A DNA stretch of 64,000 nucleotides, taken from Gemmobacter caeni. GTDB taxonomy: Bacteria; Pseudomonadota; Alphaproteobacteria; Rhodobacterales; Rhodobacteraceae. The notes below the pieces were generated by a model. That model made no database searches. It saw only the letters and a list, made by a program, of their open reading frames with translations, and had not been told where the DNA came from. Location of the stretch: the NCBI RefSeq assembly GCF_003054195.1, contig NZ_QBKP01000004.1, positions 231,350 through 295,349 of the forward strand, read 5' to 3'. Made by a program: the position numbers and the translations under genes. This document shows, in pieces, positions 19,101 to 26,905 of the stretch (its first letter is position 1; every line of letters begins with the position of its first letter).

Positions 19101-19567
19101 TGACCGCCTTCGAACAGGTCAACGGGTCTTTCGGCACGCTGTTCAATCACCTGTTCGGCGGCGGTGAGGCGCGTCTGGTGCTGGTGGAAAGCGATGACCC
19201 GCTGGAAGCCGGGCTGGAAATCATGTGCCAGCCGCCCGGCAAGAAGCTGTCCACGCTCAGCCTTCTGTCGGGGGGCGAACAGACGCTGACAGCACTGTCG
19301 CTGATCTTCGCGGTGTTCCTCGCCAATCCCGCACCGATCTGCGTGCTGGACGAGGTGGACGCGCCTTTGGATGATGCGAACGTCACCCGCTTCTGCGACC
19401 TGCTGGACGAGATGACCCGGCGCACCGAGACGCGGTTCCTGATCATCACCCACCACGCCGTGACCATGGCACGGATGGACCGGCTGTTCGGGGTGACGAT
19501 GCAGGAACAGGGGGTCAGCCAGTTGGTCAGTGTCGATCTCAAGAAGGCGGAGGCGCTGGTGGCATGA
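16112..19567 (+). CDS. smc: Chromosome segregation ATPase SMC
   Basis: A 1151-residue SMC protein, the normal bacterial length. Walker A is [20 protein letters not shown] near residue 31. Two long Ala/Glu/Arg-rich coiled coils flank a hinge at about residues 515-615. The C-terminal head has the signature [16 protein letters not shown] and Walker B [15 protein letters not shown]. It forms a dimer that extrudes DNA loops and aids chromosome segregation with ScpA/ScpB, which are not in this window. TTG at 16112 is the start: GGAG lies six bases upstream and the N-terminus [14 protein letters not shown] is exact for the family. It overlaps the next gene by four bases. Confidence 0.97.
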   Translation: [1151 protein letters not shown]

Positions 19568-19920
19568 CCGGGGCAGAGGTGCAGGCGGCTTTCGCCACCG
19601 CAGGGTTTTGTGGTGTCGAAGCGGAGGGCGGCGTGGTCTATGCCCGCGTCGCTCCGCAATCGCCCGAGTTCCGGGCAGAGGAAACCGAAGCCGGCTGGCG
19701 GCTGCTGCTGCCGTGGAACGTGACCCCGCCCGCCGAGGCGATGGCGGCGTGGAATGCCCTGATGGGGGCCGCCCGCATGGAGTTGCATCAGGGTGAGGCG
19801 CGGCTGGTCATGGGCTTTCCGGGGCCGCAAGTGCTGATCCGCTGGGCTGCCCTGGCGGCCGAGGCAGAGGTGCATTTCATCCGCTGGCGCCGCGACCGGC
19901 GGCCCTGGGAAGGCATGTGA
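19564..19920 (+). CDS. Small protein coupled to smc, unknown function
   Basis: A 118-residue soluble protein whose ATG overlaps the smc stop (ATGA), so it is translated with smc. It is rich in Glu, Ala and Trp, with no signal peptide or membrane segment; the pattern looks like a small alpha/beta fold (GVVYARVAP, GWRLLLPWNVTPPAEAMAAWNALM, LIRWAALAAEAEVHFIRWRRDRRPW). I recognise no catalytic motif. The coupling suggests equal dosage with SMC, but simple operon packing would look the same. It ends exactly where the convergent exoD gene ends. Confidence 0.75.
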   Translation: MTGAEVQAAFATAGFCGVEAEGGVVYARVAPQSPEFRAEETEAGWRLLLPWNVTPPAEAMAAWNALMGAARMELHQGEARLVMGFPGPQVLIRWAALAAEAEVHFIRWRRDRRPWEGM

Positions 19921-20556
19921 TCAGAAGGCGTTGCCGATGACGAACGCCGCCGCCCGGATCACGCCCCAGGATACCAGTCCCAGCCACAGGAACGAAACCA
20001 CCGCCGCGCCAAGGCCCGCCAGCACCCAGAGCCCGTCACGCTCCATGATCGCCAGTGCGAGGATGCAGACGCTGAGCGAGGGCAGCAGATTGCCCAGCGG
20101 CACCGGCAGCGACAAAAGGATCGCCAGCGCCAGGCAGATCACCCCCAGCAATCGTTCGGCCAGCGGCGCGGTCAGCAGTGGCCAGCGGTAGTGCAACAGG
20201 CCTTCGGCCCGGTGCAGATGCGGCAGGGCGCGTGCCACCAGTTGCCGGACCTGCGCGGTCGCCATGGATCTTTCGGCGATCAGCCGGGGTAGATGCGGCG
20301 GCCGTCCCAGCACCATCTGGGCCGAAAGAAAGATGATCGGCAGGCCAAGGATCGTCGCCACGCCCGGCGGGGTCGGCAGGATGTTCGGGAAGGCAAAGAT
20401 GAACAGCAGTGCAGCACCTGCCCGGTCCTGCATCGCAGCCAGCATGTCGCCAATGCTCAGCCGTGGGTGCGGATGCGCGCTGGCTGTTGCGTGCAGCAGA
20501 TCGGAAAAGCGCGGCTCGCCGTGGCGGGGCAGGGCGCGCGGGGCGGCTTCGGGCAT
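19921..20556 (-). CDS. exoD: ExoD-family membrane protein
   Basis: A 211-residue protein of the ExoD family, first linked to exopolysaccharide synthesis and alkaline tolerance in rhizobia. It has a cytoplasmic N-terminus with LSIGDMLAAMQDRAGAALLFIFAFPNILPTPPG and about four to five predicted membrane helices; the FPNxLPTPPG motif near residue 57 is a family hallmark. The molecular role of the family is not known. Its stop abuts that of the smc-coupled gene, and it is divergent from a MarR regulator, which might control it. Confidence 0.88.
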   Translation of the reverse strand: MPEAAPRALPRHGEPRFSDLLHATASAHPHPRLSIGDMLAAMQDRAGAALLFIFAFPNILPTPPGVATILGLPIIFLSAQMVLGRPPHLPRLIAERSMATAQVRQLVARALPHLHRAEGLLHYRWPLLTAPLAERLLGVICLALAILLSLPVPLGNLLPSLSVCILALAIMERDGLWVLAGLGAAVVSFLWLGLVSWGVIRAAAFVIGNAF

Positions 20557-20687
20557 GGCGGGGCCTCCGGCATCGAATGCCTGCCGGTCTATCCCCGCCC
20601 TGTATCAGCCTGACGACAGCCGTGCCGGGGGTGACAGGCCGGGGCCGCTGTGGCACTTTGGCCGGGGATGACTGGCTGGCGGGGGCA

Positions 20688-21158
20688 ATGCCGATGACGG
20701 AAGCGGAACAGGGGCAGTTCGATCTGGACGGTTTTCTGCCCTATCTGCTCAATCAGGCGGCGGAGGCGACGTCGAAATCCTTCTACGCAGTCTATCGCGC
20801 TGACTACGGCATGACCCGCACGCAATGGCGCGTCATGGCCAATCTGGGCCGCTTCGGCGCCATGACGGCGCGGGACATCTGCCGTATCTCGCATATCGAA
20901 AAGACCAAGGTCAGCCGCGCGGTCGCGGCGCTGGAGGCCGAGGGCCATCTGGCGCGCAACCCCAGCCCGACCGACCGGCGGGCCGAAATCCTGTCGCTGA
21001 CCTCGGCCGGGCGCGAGGTGTTCCTGCGGCTGGGTCAGCGCGCGCTGGATTACGACAGCATGCTGCGCGAAAGTCTTGGCACGACCGAGGCGGCCCGGCT
21101 GGAGGCGCTGTTGCGCGCCCTGATCGCGCAGGGCAGCGACGTGACGGACGAGGACTGA
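20688..21158 (+). CDS. MarR-family transcriptional regulator
   Basis: A 156-residue winged-helix regulator. The DNA-binding region is MTARDICRISHIEKTKVSRAVAALEAEGHLARNPSPTDRRAEILSLTSAGR (about residues 62-112), with the wing DRR motif expected for the family. Family members are dimers that usually repress a neighbouring gene and release DNA on ligand binding; the divergent exoD gene is the obvious candidate target. ATG at 20688 is used; ATG at 20694 is an in-frame alternative. The upstream in-frame stretch overlapping exoD is antisense shadow and is excluded. Confidence 0.9.
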   Translation: MPMTEAEQGQFDLDGFLPYLLNQAAEATSKSFYAVYRADYGMTRTQWRVMANLGRFGAMTARDICRISHIEKTKVSRAVAALEAEGHLARNPSPTDRRAEILSLTSAGREVFLRLGQRALDYDSMLRESLGTTEAARLEALLRALIAQGSDVTDED

Positions 21159-21169
21159 CCGCTGCGCGC

Positions 21170-21198
21170 TTGCAAGCGGGCGCGGCCCCCCCTATGAG
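21170..21198 (+). promoter_or_regulatory. Possible sigma-70-type promoter of purD
   Basis: TTGCAA (21170-21175), a 17-base spacer and TATGAG (21193-21198), about 30 bases before the purD ATG. The spacing is ideal and both boxes are near consensus for alphaproteobacterial housekeeping promoters. Confidence 0.45.
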
Positions 21199-21228
21199 GC
21201 GGCAATCCCTGACGGACGGAGCGGCGGC

Positions 21229-22491
21229 ATGAATATCCTCATCCTCGGCAGTGGCGGGCGCGAGCATGCGCTGGCCTGGGCGGTCAAGCAGAACCCGAAA
21301 TGCGACCGGCTGATCGTGGCGCCGGGCAATGCCGGAATTGCGCAGATCGCCGAATGCGCCAGCCTCGATATTCTGAACGGCCGTGACGTAGTGCGCTTTT
21401 GCGAGGAAAACGCCATCGACTTCGTGATTGTCGGCCCCGAGGCGCCGCTGGCGGCAGGCGTGGCCGATGCAACCCGCGCGGCGGGCATCCTGACCTTCGG
21501 ACCCAGCGCCGAGGCGGCGCGGCTGGAAGCCTCGAAAGGGTTCACCAAGGAAATCTGTGATGCCTGCAATGCACCGACCGCCGGTTACGCCCGCTTTACC
21601 GAGGCGCAGGCCGCGAAAGACTACATCCGCCGTGTCGGCGCGCCGCTGGTGGTGAAGGCCGATGGCCTTGCCGCGGGCAAGGGTGTCATCATGGGCATGA
21701 CCGAGGCCGAGGCGCTGGCCGGGATCGACGAGATCTTCGGTGGCGCCTTCGGGGATGCGGGTGCCGAGGTGGTGATCGAGGAGTTCATGGAAGGCGAGGA
21801 AGCCAGCTTCTTCATCCTTTCCGACGGCAAGACCGCCCTGCCCATCGGGACCGCGCAGGATCACAAGCGGGTGGGCGATGGCGACACCGGCCCCAATACC
21901 GGCGGCATGGGGGCCTATTCCCCGGCCCCGGTGCTGACTGATGCCATTGCTCAGGCGGCGCTGGATGAAATCGTTCTGCCCACCATCCGCGAAATGGCCC
22001 GTCGCGGCACGCCCTATCAGGGGGTGCTTTACGCCGGACTGATGATCAGGGACGGCAAGGCGCGACTGGTGGAATACAACTGCCGCTTTGGCGACCCGGA
22101 ATGTCAGGTGCTGATGCTGCGGCTTGGCGCGCAGGCGCTGGACCTGCTGCAAGCCTGCGCCGAGGAGCGGCTGGCGGAGATGCAGGTGAACTGGGCCGAG
22201 GATCACGCGCTGACCGTGGTGATGGCGGCGAAGGGCTATCCGGGCGCCTATGAGAAGGGCAGCGAGATCCGGGGCCTCGCCGCCCTGCCGGAAGACAGCC
22301 GCAACATGGTGTTCCACGCCGGAACTGCCGCCTGCGACGGCGCCCTGATCGCCACCGGCGGCCGTGTCCTGAATGTCACCGCAAGAGGTGAGACCCTGGC
22401 CGAGGCGCAGGCCCGCGCCTATGCCATGGTCGATGCGATTGACTGGCCGGGCGGCTTCTGCCGTCGCGACATCGGCTGGCGGGCGCTGTAA
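21229..22491 (+). CDS. purD: Phosphoribosylamine-glycine ligase
   Basis: A 420-residue ATP-grasp enzyme that joins glycine to 5-phosphoribosylamine, the second step of purine synthesis. It begins with the family N-terminus MNILILGSGGREHALAW, and has PGNAGI, GPEAPLAAGVAD, the ATP-grasp region VVKADGLAAGKGV near residue 140, and the C-terminal NTGGMGAYSPAP and EYNCRFGDPECQ motifs. It is full length with no anomaly. It stands alone, with a likely promoter at 21170. Confidence 0.97.
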   Translation: MNILILGSGGREHALAWAVKQNPKCDRLIVAPGNAGIAQIAECASLDILNGRDVVRFCEENAIDFVIVGPEAPLAAGVADATRAAGILTFGPSAEAARLEASKGFTKEICDACNAPTAGYARFTEAQAAKDYIRRVGAPLVVKADGLAAGKGVIMGMTEAEALAGIDEIFGGAFGDAGAEVVIEEFMEGEEASFFILSDGKTALPIGTAQDHKRVGDGDTGPNTGGMGAYSPAPVLTDAIAQAALDEIVLPTIREMARRGTPYQGVLYAGLMIRDGKARLVEYNCRFGDPECQVLMLRLGAQALDLLQACAEERLAEMQVNWAEDHALTVVMAAKGYPGAYEKGSEIRGLAALPEDSRNMVFHAGTAACDGALIATGGRVLNVTARGETLAEAQARAYAMVDAIDWPGGFCRRDIGWRAL

Positions 22492-22499
22492 GGGCGCCT

Positions 22500-22841
22500 T
22501 CAGTTTGGACAGCCGAAGGGCACGAAGGTGCTGGCCATGCCTTCATTCATGGTCATCACGGTCAACAGGTTCGCAAGCTCGATTTCCTTGCCGGTTTCCG
22601 GGCATAGCTTTGAATTGCCGGTGCAGCCGCCTTCGATGAAGGTGGTATTCCGGGCAAGAAAACTCTCCCGTATTCCATCGCGCCCCACGGCGTGCAGGGC
22701 ATCGTCGAAGGCTCGCCGGTAAAGGGCACATTTCCGCTCGGTCCATGTCTGCCCGTCCCGACTCGCATCCTGCGCGAACACGGGCTGCGCAAGCAGCGCG
22801 GTAAGGGTGACGAGGACGCCCGTGGCAAGGAGGCGTGCCAT
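22500..22841 (-). CDS. Small secreted cysteine-containing protein, unknown function
   Basis: A 113-residue protein with a clear Sec signal peptide (MARLLATGVLVTLTALLAQPVFAQD, cleavage after FAQ). The mature part has four cysteines (in RKCALY, GGCTGN, KLCPET and the C-terminal FGCPN), which could form two disulfides in the periplasm. I recognise no family. ATG at 22841 is chosen because it begins the signal peptide; a GTG at 22919 overlapping the stop of the upstream thioesterase gene is an alternative that would add 26 residues in front of the leader. It is probably in an operon with that gene. Confidence 0.7.
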   Translation of the reverse strand: MARLLATGVLVTLTALLAQPVFAQDASRDGQTWTERKCALYRRAFDDALHAVGRDGIRESFLARNTTFIEGGCTGNSKLCPETGKEIELANLLTVMTMNEGMASTFVPFGCPN

Positions 22842-22915
22842 GTGAGGCAGGCGTTGAGCCAGCCCTCTGAGCCTCCGCGCGGATGGTCTGCACCGCGCTG
22901 GTTTGTATCGTCCTT

Positions 22916-23323
22916 TCACGGATCGACCGGGATCATCGTCGCCTGCATCAGCGCGATGCAGGTTTCGCGACCGTCGCGCAGCGCCACCACCTCGGCGCGG
23001 CAGACGGTCAGGCGGCGGCCCGCCTTGGCGACTTCGCCGCGCGCGATCAGCCGGTCGCCGATGCAGGGGGACATCAGGTTGATCTTTGCTTCCACCGTCA
23101 TCACCTCGCGCCCCTCGGGCATCAGGGTCAGCGCGGCATAGCCTGCGGCGGTATCGGCCAGAGCGAAGGTCAGGCCTGCATGGCCCGCGCCGTGCTGCTG
23201 GCGGGCGCCCTCGCCAATCGGCGCCTCGAGTACCACCCTTCCGGGGGCGACCTCGGCCACCGTGGCGCCGAAGGTCTGCATCAGGCTTTGCGCGGCAAAG
23301 CTGTCGCGAATCCGCTGTTCCAT
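22916..23323 (-). CDS. PaaI-family hotdog thioesterase
   Basis: A 135-residue hotdog-fold protein of the PaaI/YbgC-like acyl-CoA thioesterase group. The motif QHGAGHAGLTFALADTAAGYAAL (about residues 42-64) matches the HGG(x)xxxxxD catalytic stretch of the family, here with HGAG, and VEAKINLMSP follows as the second conserved strand. It should hydrolyse an acyl- or aryl-CoA in the cytosol. It sits between the helicase gene (19 bases downstream of it) and the small secreted protein gene; a functional link with either is not obvious. Confidence 0.87.
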   Translation of the reverse strand: MEQRIRDSFAAQSLMQTFGATVAEVAPGRVVLEAPIGEGARQQHGAGHAGLTFALADTAAGYAALTLMPEGREVMTVEAKINLMSPCIGDRLIARGEVAKAGRRLTVCRAEVVALRDGRETCIALMQATMIPVDP

Positions 23324-23342
23324 CCGTTCCTCCCCCTGCGCA

Positions 23343-25730
23343 TCAGGCGAGACCCGCCGCCACCATCAGCCGCGCAGCCGCTGCCTCAGCCAGTCGCTCG
23401 CGCCCCTCACCCTGAACGGGGATGCGGCCCGGCTCAAGGAACAGCGGCGCGGCCAGAGGTGTGACGCTGCGTAACCGGCGGAGGTCGATCCGGCCCTGCA
23501 CGCGGGAAAGCCGGTCCTCGATCCGGCCGAAATCGACCAGACCGCGCATCGCCTCCTCTCGCGTGATCTGCAACATCAGGTGATCGGGGTCGAAGCGGCG
23601 CAGCGTGTCGTATAGGATGTCCGACGAAAACGTCGCCTGCCGCCCCGATTTGCGCCGCCCCTGATGCTGCCGCTCGATCAGCCCGGCGATGATGGCCGAG
23701 GCGCGGAACGTGCGCTTCATCACCGCATTCCCGGCGAGCCACCCCTCCAGCCCGTCGCGCAGCGCCGCGATATCGAACAGCGGCGCCACCTCCAGCACCG
23801 GCTCCAGCCCCCAGATCAGCGTCGCGTAATCGGTGCAGACGAAGCCCAGCGGGGCAAGGCCGGTTTCCTCCATCCGCTTCGTCAGAAGGATGCCCAGCGT
23901 CGCCTGCGCATTGCGCCCTGCAAAGCCGTAGACGCACAGATGCTCGCGGCCCTCATGCGGGAAGCTTTCACACAGCAGGCTGTCGGGGCCGGGCATGGAC
24001 GACACCTCGCGCTGCAAGGCCAGCCATTCGGCGGTATGGGCGGGCAGATCGGGCCAGGCGGGCTGTTGCAGCAGGCGCAGGATGCGGTCGGTCAGTCGGG
24101 TGGATGTGGCGAATTTGGTGCCATTGAATACTGCGACCTTCGGATCCCGGCCGGGGCTGCGCGATACCTCTACCGTCAGCTCGTTCAACCCCTCGTAGCG
24201 CACGATCTCGCCGCCGATCAGGAAGGTATCGCCCGGGGTAAGGCTGGCGGCGAAGCCTTCCTCAACCTCGCCCAGAGGCTGCGCCCGGCCCCGCAGACGG
24301 ACCTTCAGCACCTCGGTGTCGATGATCGTGCCAAGGTTCTGCCGGATCACCGCCGCCGCGCGGGGATCGCGCAACTGCCAGAGCCCGTCCCGCAGCATCA
24401 GCCGTTGCCAGCGGTCATAGGCGCGCAGCGCATAGCCGCCGGTGGCGCAGAATTCGAGACAGGCGTCGAACTCCGGGCGTGAAATCCCCGCATAGGGCCC
24501 GGCGCTGATGACCTCGGCATAAAGCGCATCGGCCGCGAAGCGACCGGCGCAGGCCGTGGCGAGGATATGCTGGCACAACACGTCGCGCGGGCCGGAGCCG
24601 CGCGGCTCGCCATCCAGATCGCGGGCGCGCACCGCCTCCAGCGCGGCCTGACATTCCACCACTTCCCAGCGGTTCGCGGGCACCAGCAGCGCCTTCGACG
24701 GCGCGTTGTAGCGGTGGTTCGCCCTCCCGATGCGCTGTACCAACCGCTTGACGTTCTTCGGCGCGCCGACCTGTATCACAAGATCCACGTCGCCCCAGTC
24801 GATCCCCAGATCCAGCGTGCCGGTGCAGACCACCGCCCGCAACTGCCCGGCGACCATCGCCGCCTCGACTTTCTCGCGGCTTTCGCGGGCAAGGCTGCCG
24901 TGATGGATGGCGATGGGCAGGCTTTCATCATTCGCGAGCCACAGGTGATGGAAAAAGATCTCGGCCTGCGCGCGGGTATTGTGGAAGATCAGCGTGGTGC
25001 GGTGGCGCTTCACCTGTTCCAGAATCGCCGGAATGGCATGCCGTCCTCCACCGCCTGCCCAGGGGGGCGGTGCGCCGGTGTCCAGCATGGCGATATCCGG
25101 CTCCGGCCCGGGATCGGCTTCCAGCACCTGTGCCCCGGCGCCCAGAAACTGCGCCAGAGCGGCGGGGTCTTCCACGGTGGCCGACAACCCTACCCGCCGC
25201 AGCCCCGGCGCGAGCCTTTCCAGCCGTGCCAACCCCAGCATCAGCTGGTCGCCCCGCTTGCTTTCGGCCAGCGCATGAATCTCATCCACCACCACCCGCC
25301 GCAATCCGGCGAAGATGCGCGGCGCATCCTCATAGCTCAGCAGCAGCGCAAGACTTTCCGGCGTGGTCAGCAGGATATGCGGCGGATCGGCGCGCTGGCG
25401 ACGGCGCTGGGTGTAGGTCGTGTCGCCCGTGCGGTCCTCGATACGGATGGGCAGTCCCGCCCCCTCGACCGGGCGCCGCAGGTTGCGACGGATGTCGGCT
25501 GCCAGAGCCTTGAGCGGAGAAATGTAGAGCGTGTGCAAGCCTGCGCGCGGATCTGCCGCGATTTCTGCCAGTGATGGCAGGAATCCGGCAAGTGTCTTGC
25601 CCCCGCCGGTCGGCGCGATCAGCAGGGTTGACCTGTCTTGCGCACGTTCCAGCATCGCCATCTGATGCGGGTGCAACTGCCAGCCTTGCGCGGCGAACCA
25701 GTCGGAGAGGGCGGGGGGCAGGATGCTCAT
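23343..25730 (-). CDS. Lhr-type DEXH helicase (ligase-associated DNA damage response type)
   Basis: A 795-residue superfamily 2 helicase. Motif I is APTGGGKT near residue 39, motif II VVDEIHAL near 155, motif III LSATVEDP near 190, and the second RecA domain has STFL-type TGTLDLGIDWGDVDLVIQ and QRIGRANHR near 320. A winged-helix and a large C-terminal Lhr domain follow. Length and order match the bacterial ligase-associated DEXH helicase, usually found with an ATP-dependent DNA ligase, an exonuclease and the PdeM endonuclease. None of these partners is next to it here. It unwinds nucleic acid 3' to 5'. ATG at 25730 gives the usual N-terminus. Confidence 0.9.
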   Translation of the reverse strand: MSILPPALSDWFAAQGWQLHPHQMAMLERAQDRSTLLIAPTGGGKTLAGFLPSLAEIAADPRAGLHTLYISPLKALAADIRRNLRRPVEGAGLPIRIEDRTGDTTYTQRRRQRADPPHILLTTPESLALLLSYEDAPRIFAGLRRVVVDEIHALAESKRGDQLMLGLARLERLAPGLRRVGLSATVEDPAALAQFLGAGAQVLEADPGPEPDIAMLDTGAPPPWAGGGGRHAIPAILEQVKRHRTTLIFHNTRAQAEIFFHHLWLANDESLPIAIHHGSLARESREKVEAAMVAGQLRAVVCTGTLDLGIDWGDVDLVIQVGAPKNVKRLVQRIGRANHRYNAPSKALLVPANRWEVVECQAALEAVRARDLDGEPRGSGPRDVLCQHILATACAGRFAADALYAEVISAGPYAGISRPEFDACLEFCATGGYALRAYDRWQRLMLRDGLWQLRDPRAAAVIRQNLGTIIDTEVLKVRLRGRAQPLGEVEEGFAASLTPGDTFLIGGEIVRYEGLNELTVEVSRSPGRDPKVAVFNGTKFATSTRLTDRILRLLQQPAWPDLPAHTAEWLALQREVSSMPGPDSLLCESFPHEGREHLCVYGFAGRNAQATLGILLTKRMEETGLAPLGFVCTDYATLIWGLEPVLEVAPLFDIAALRDGLEGWLAGNAVMKRTFRASAIIAGLIERQHQGRRKSGRQATFSSDILYDTLRRFDPDHLMLQITREEAMRGLVDFGRIEDRLSRVQGRIDLRRLRSVTPLAAPLFLEPGRIPVQGEGRERLAEAAAARLMVAAGLA

Positions 25731-25772
25731 GCCGTCAAAATAGCCGTTCGCCGCCCCGCGACCAGTCATCCT

Positions 25773-25897
25773 CTTGCTTCTTGCCGAAAATACTCCGGGG
25801 GTCCGGGGGCTGGCCCCCGGTTCGGGCGGTCGCGCTAGGACTGACCTGCGGACCGGGGCGCTGCCCCGGACCCCGGAGTATTTTCACAAGAAGCAGG
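25773..25897. repeat. Large imperfect inverted repeat with internal hairpins
   Basis: The left arm (25773-25808) and the reverse complement of the right arm (25864-25897) agree at about 32 of 36 positions, sharing TGCTTCTTG, GAAAATACTCC and GGGGTCCGGGG. Inside lie two further hairpins, CCGGGGGC-TG-GCCCCCGG (25803-25820) and CCGGGGC..GCCCCGG (25853-25869). It fills the gap between the divergent helicase and phosphoesterase genes. A part of one arm recurs at 29603. It resembles a REP-type bipartite element. Confidence 0.8.
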
Positions 25898-25941
25898 GCA
25901 GGAGCCTTGCGCGAACGCCGATGCGGGCCTAGGGATTTCTC

Positions 25942-26754
25942 ATGAAGATCCTGTTTCTTGGCGATGTGATGGGGCGCGCGGGGCGTGCGGCGATCGTGGA
26001 GCGGTTGCCGGGCCTGCGCGCTGAATGGGGGCTCGATTTCGTCGTGGTGAACGGCGAAAATGCCTCGTCGGGCATGGGGCTGACGGCAGAGCATGCGAAG
26101 GCTCTGCTGGCGGCGGGGGCGGATTGTCTGACGCTGGGTGACCATGCCTTTGACCAGAAGGACATGCTGCCCTTCATCGAGCAGGAAAACCGCATCCTGC
26201 GGCCAATCAATTTCGCCAAACTGGCACCGGGCAAGGGCGCGCGGCTGTTTTCGGATGCGCGCGGGCGCAAGGTGCTGGTGGCGCAGGTTCTGGGGCAGGT
26301 TTTCATGAAGCGGCCCTTCGACGACCCGTTTTCCGCCATTGACACGGTGCTGAAGGCGCATCCGCTGGGCGGCCTGGCGCAGGCGATCGTTGTCGATGTG
26401 CATTGCGAGGCCACCAGTGAGAAAATGGCGATGGGCCACTGGTGTGACGGACGGGCGAGCCTTGTTGTCGGCACCCATACCCATGTGCCCACCGGCGACG
26501 CGCAGATTCTGAGCGGTGGCACCGCCTATCTGACCGATGCGGGCATGTGCGGCGATTACAATTCGGTCATCGGCATGGAGAAGCTGGAGCCGATGCGGCG
26601 CTTCGTGACCGGTATGCCGAAAGACCGTTTCAGCCCGGCCAACGGCCCGGCCACGCTGTCGGGTGTGCTGGTCGAGACCGATGACCGCAGCGGCAAGGCG
26701 CTGTCGGTGCGGATGATCCGCATCGGGGGCCGTTTGCAGGAGACGCGGCCCTGA
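25942..26754 (+). CDS. YmdB-type metallophosphoesterase
   Basis: A 270-residue calcineurin-like phosphoesterase of the TIGR00282/YmdB group. Metal ligands are visible in MKILFLGDVMGRAG (D8), VVNGENASSG, TLGDHAFDQ, VDVHCEATSEK and GTHTHVPTGDAQ; the length is that of the family. The Bacillus homologue acts on 2',3'-cyclic nucleotides and affects biofilm choices; the role in alphaproteobacteria is not established. It is cytosolic. Nothing in the neighbours fixes a pathway. Confidence 0.9.
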   Translation: MKILFLGDVMGRAGRAAIVERLPGLRAEWGLDFVVVNGENASSGMGLTAEHAKALLAAGADCLTLGDHAFDQKDMLPFIEQENRILRPINFAKLAPGKGARLFSDARGRKVLVAQVLGQVFMKRPFDDPFSAIDTVLKAHPLGGLAQAIVVDVHCEATSEKMAMGHWCDGRASLVVGTHTHVPTGDAQILSGGTAYLTDAGMCGDYNSVIGMEKLEPMRRFVTGMPKDRFSPANGPATLSGVLVETDDRSGKALSVRMIRIGGRLQETRP

Positions 26755-26832
26755 TCCCGGCGCGCGGACCGGACAGGATTTCGCGACGCGGGCCGGCGAG
26801 AGAGAGTTTTCCTTTTTCGGCTGTTTGACAGG

Positions 26833-26859
26833 ATCTGGCAAAACTTTCCTTTGCCAGAT
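26833..26859 (+). promoter_or_regulatory. Perfect hairpin upstream of the SLC13 transporter gene
   Basis: ATCTGGCAAA, a seven-base loop (ACTTTCC), then TTTGCCAGAT: a perfect 10-bp inverted repeat starting 73 bases before the transporter ATG. A TTGACA-like box (26825-26830) lies just upstream. No U-run follows, so it looks like an operator or a structured 5' leader, not a terminator. Confidence 0.6.
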
Positions 26860-26905
26860 GGAGAATAATTATCTACCAAGTCAGTCGAGTATAGCGGAGA
26901 CATCC

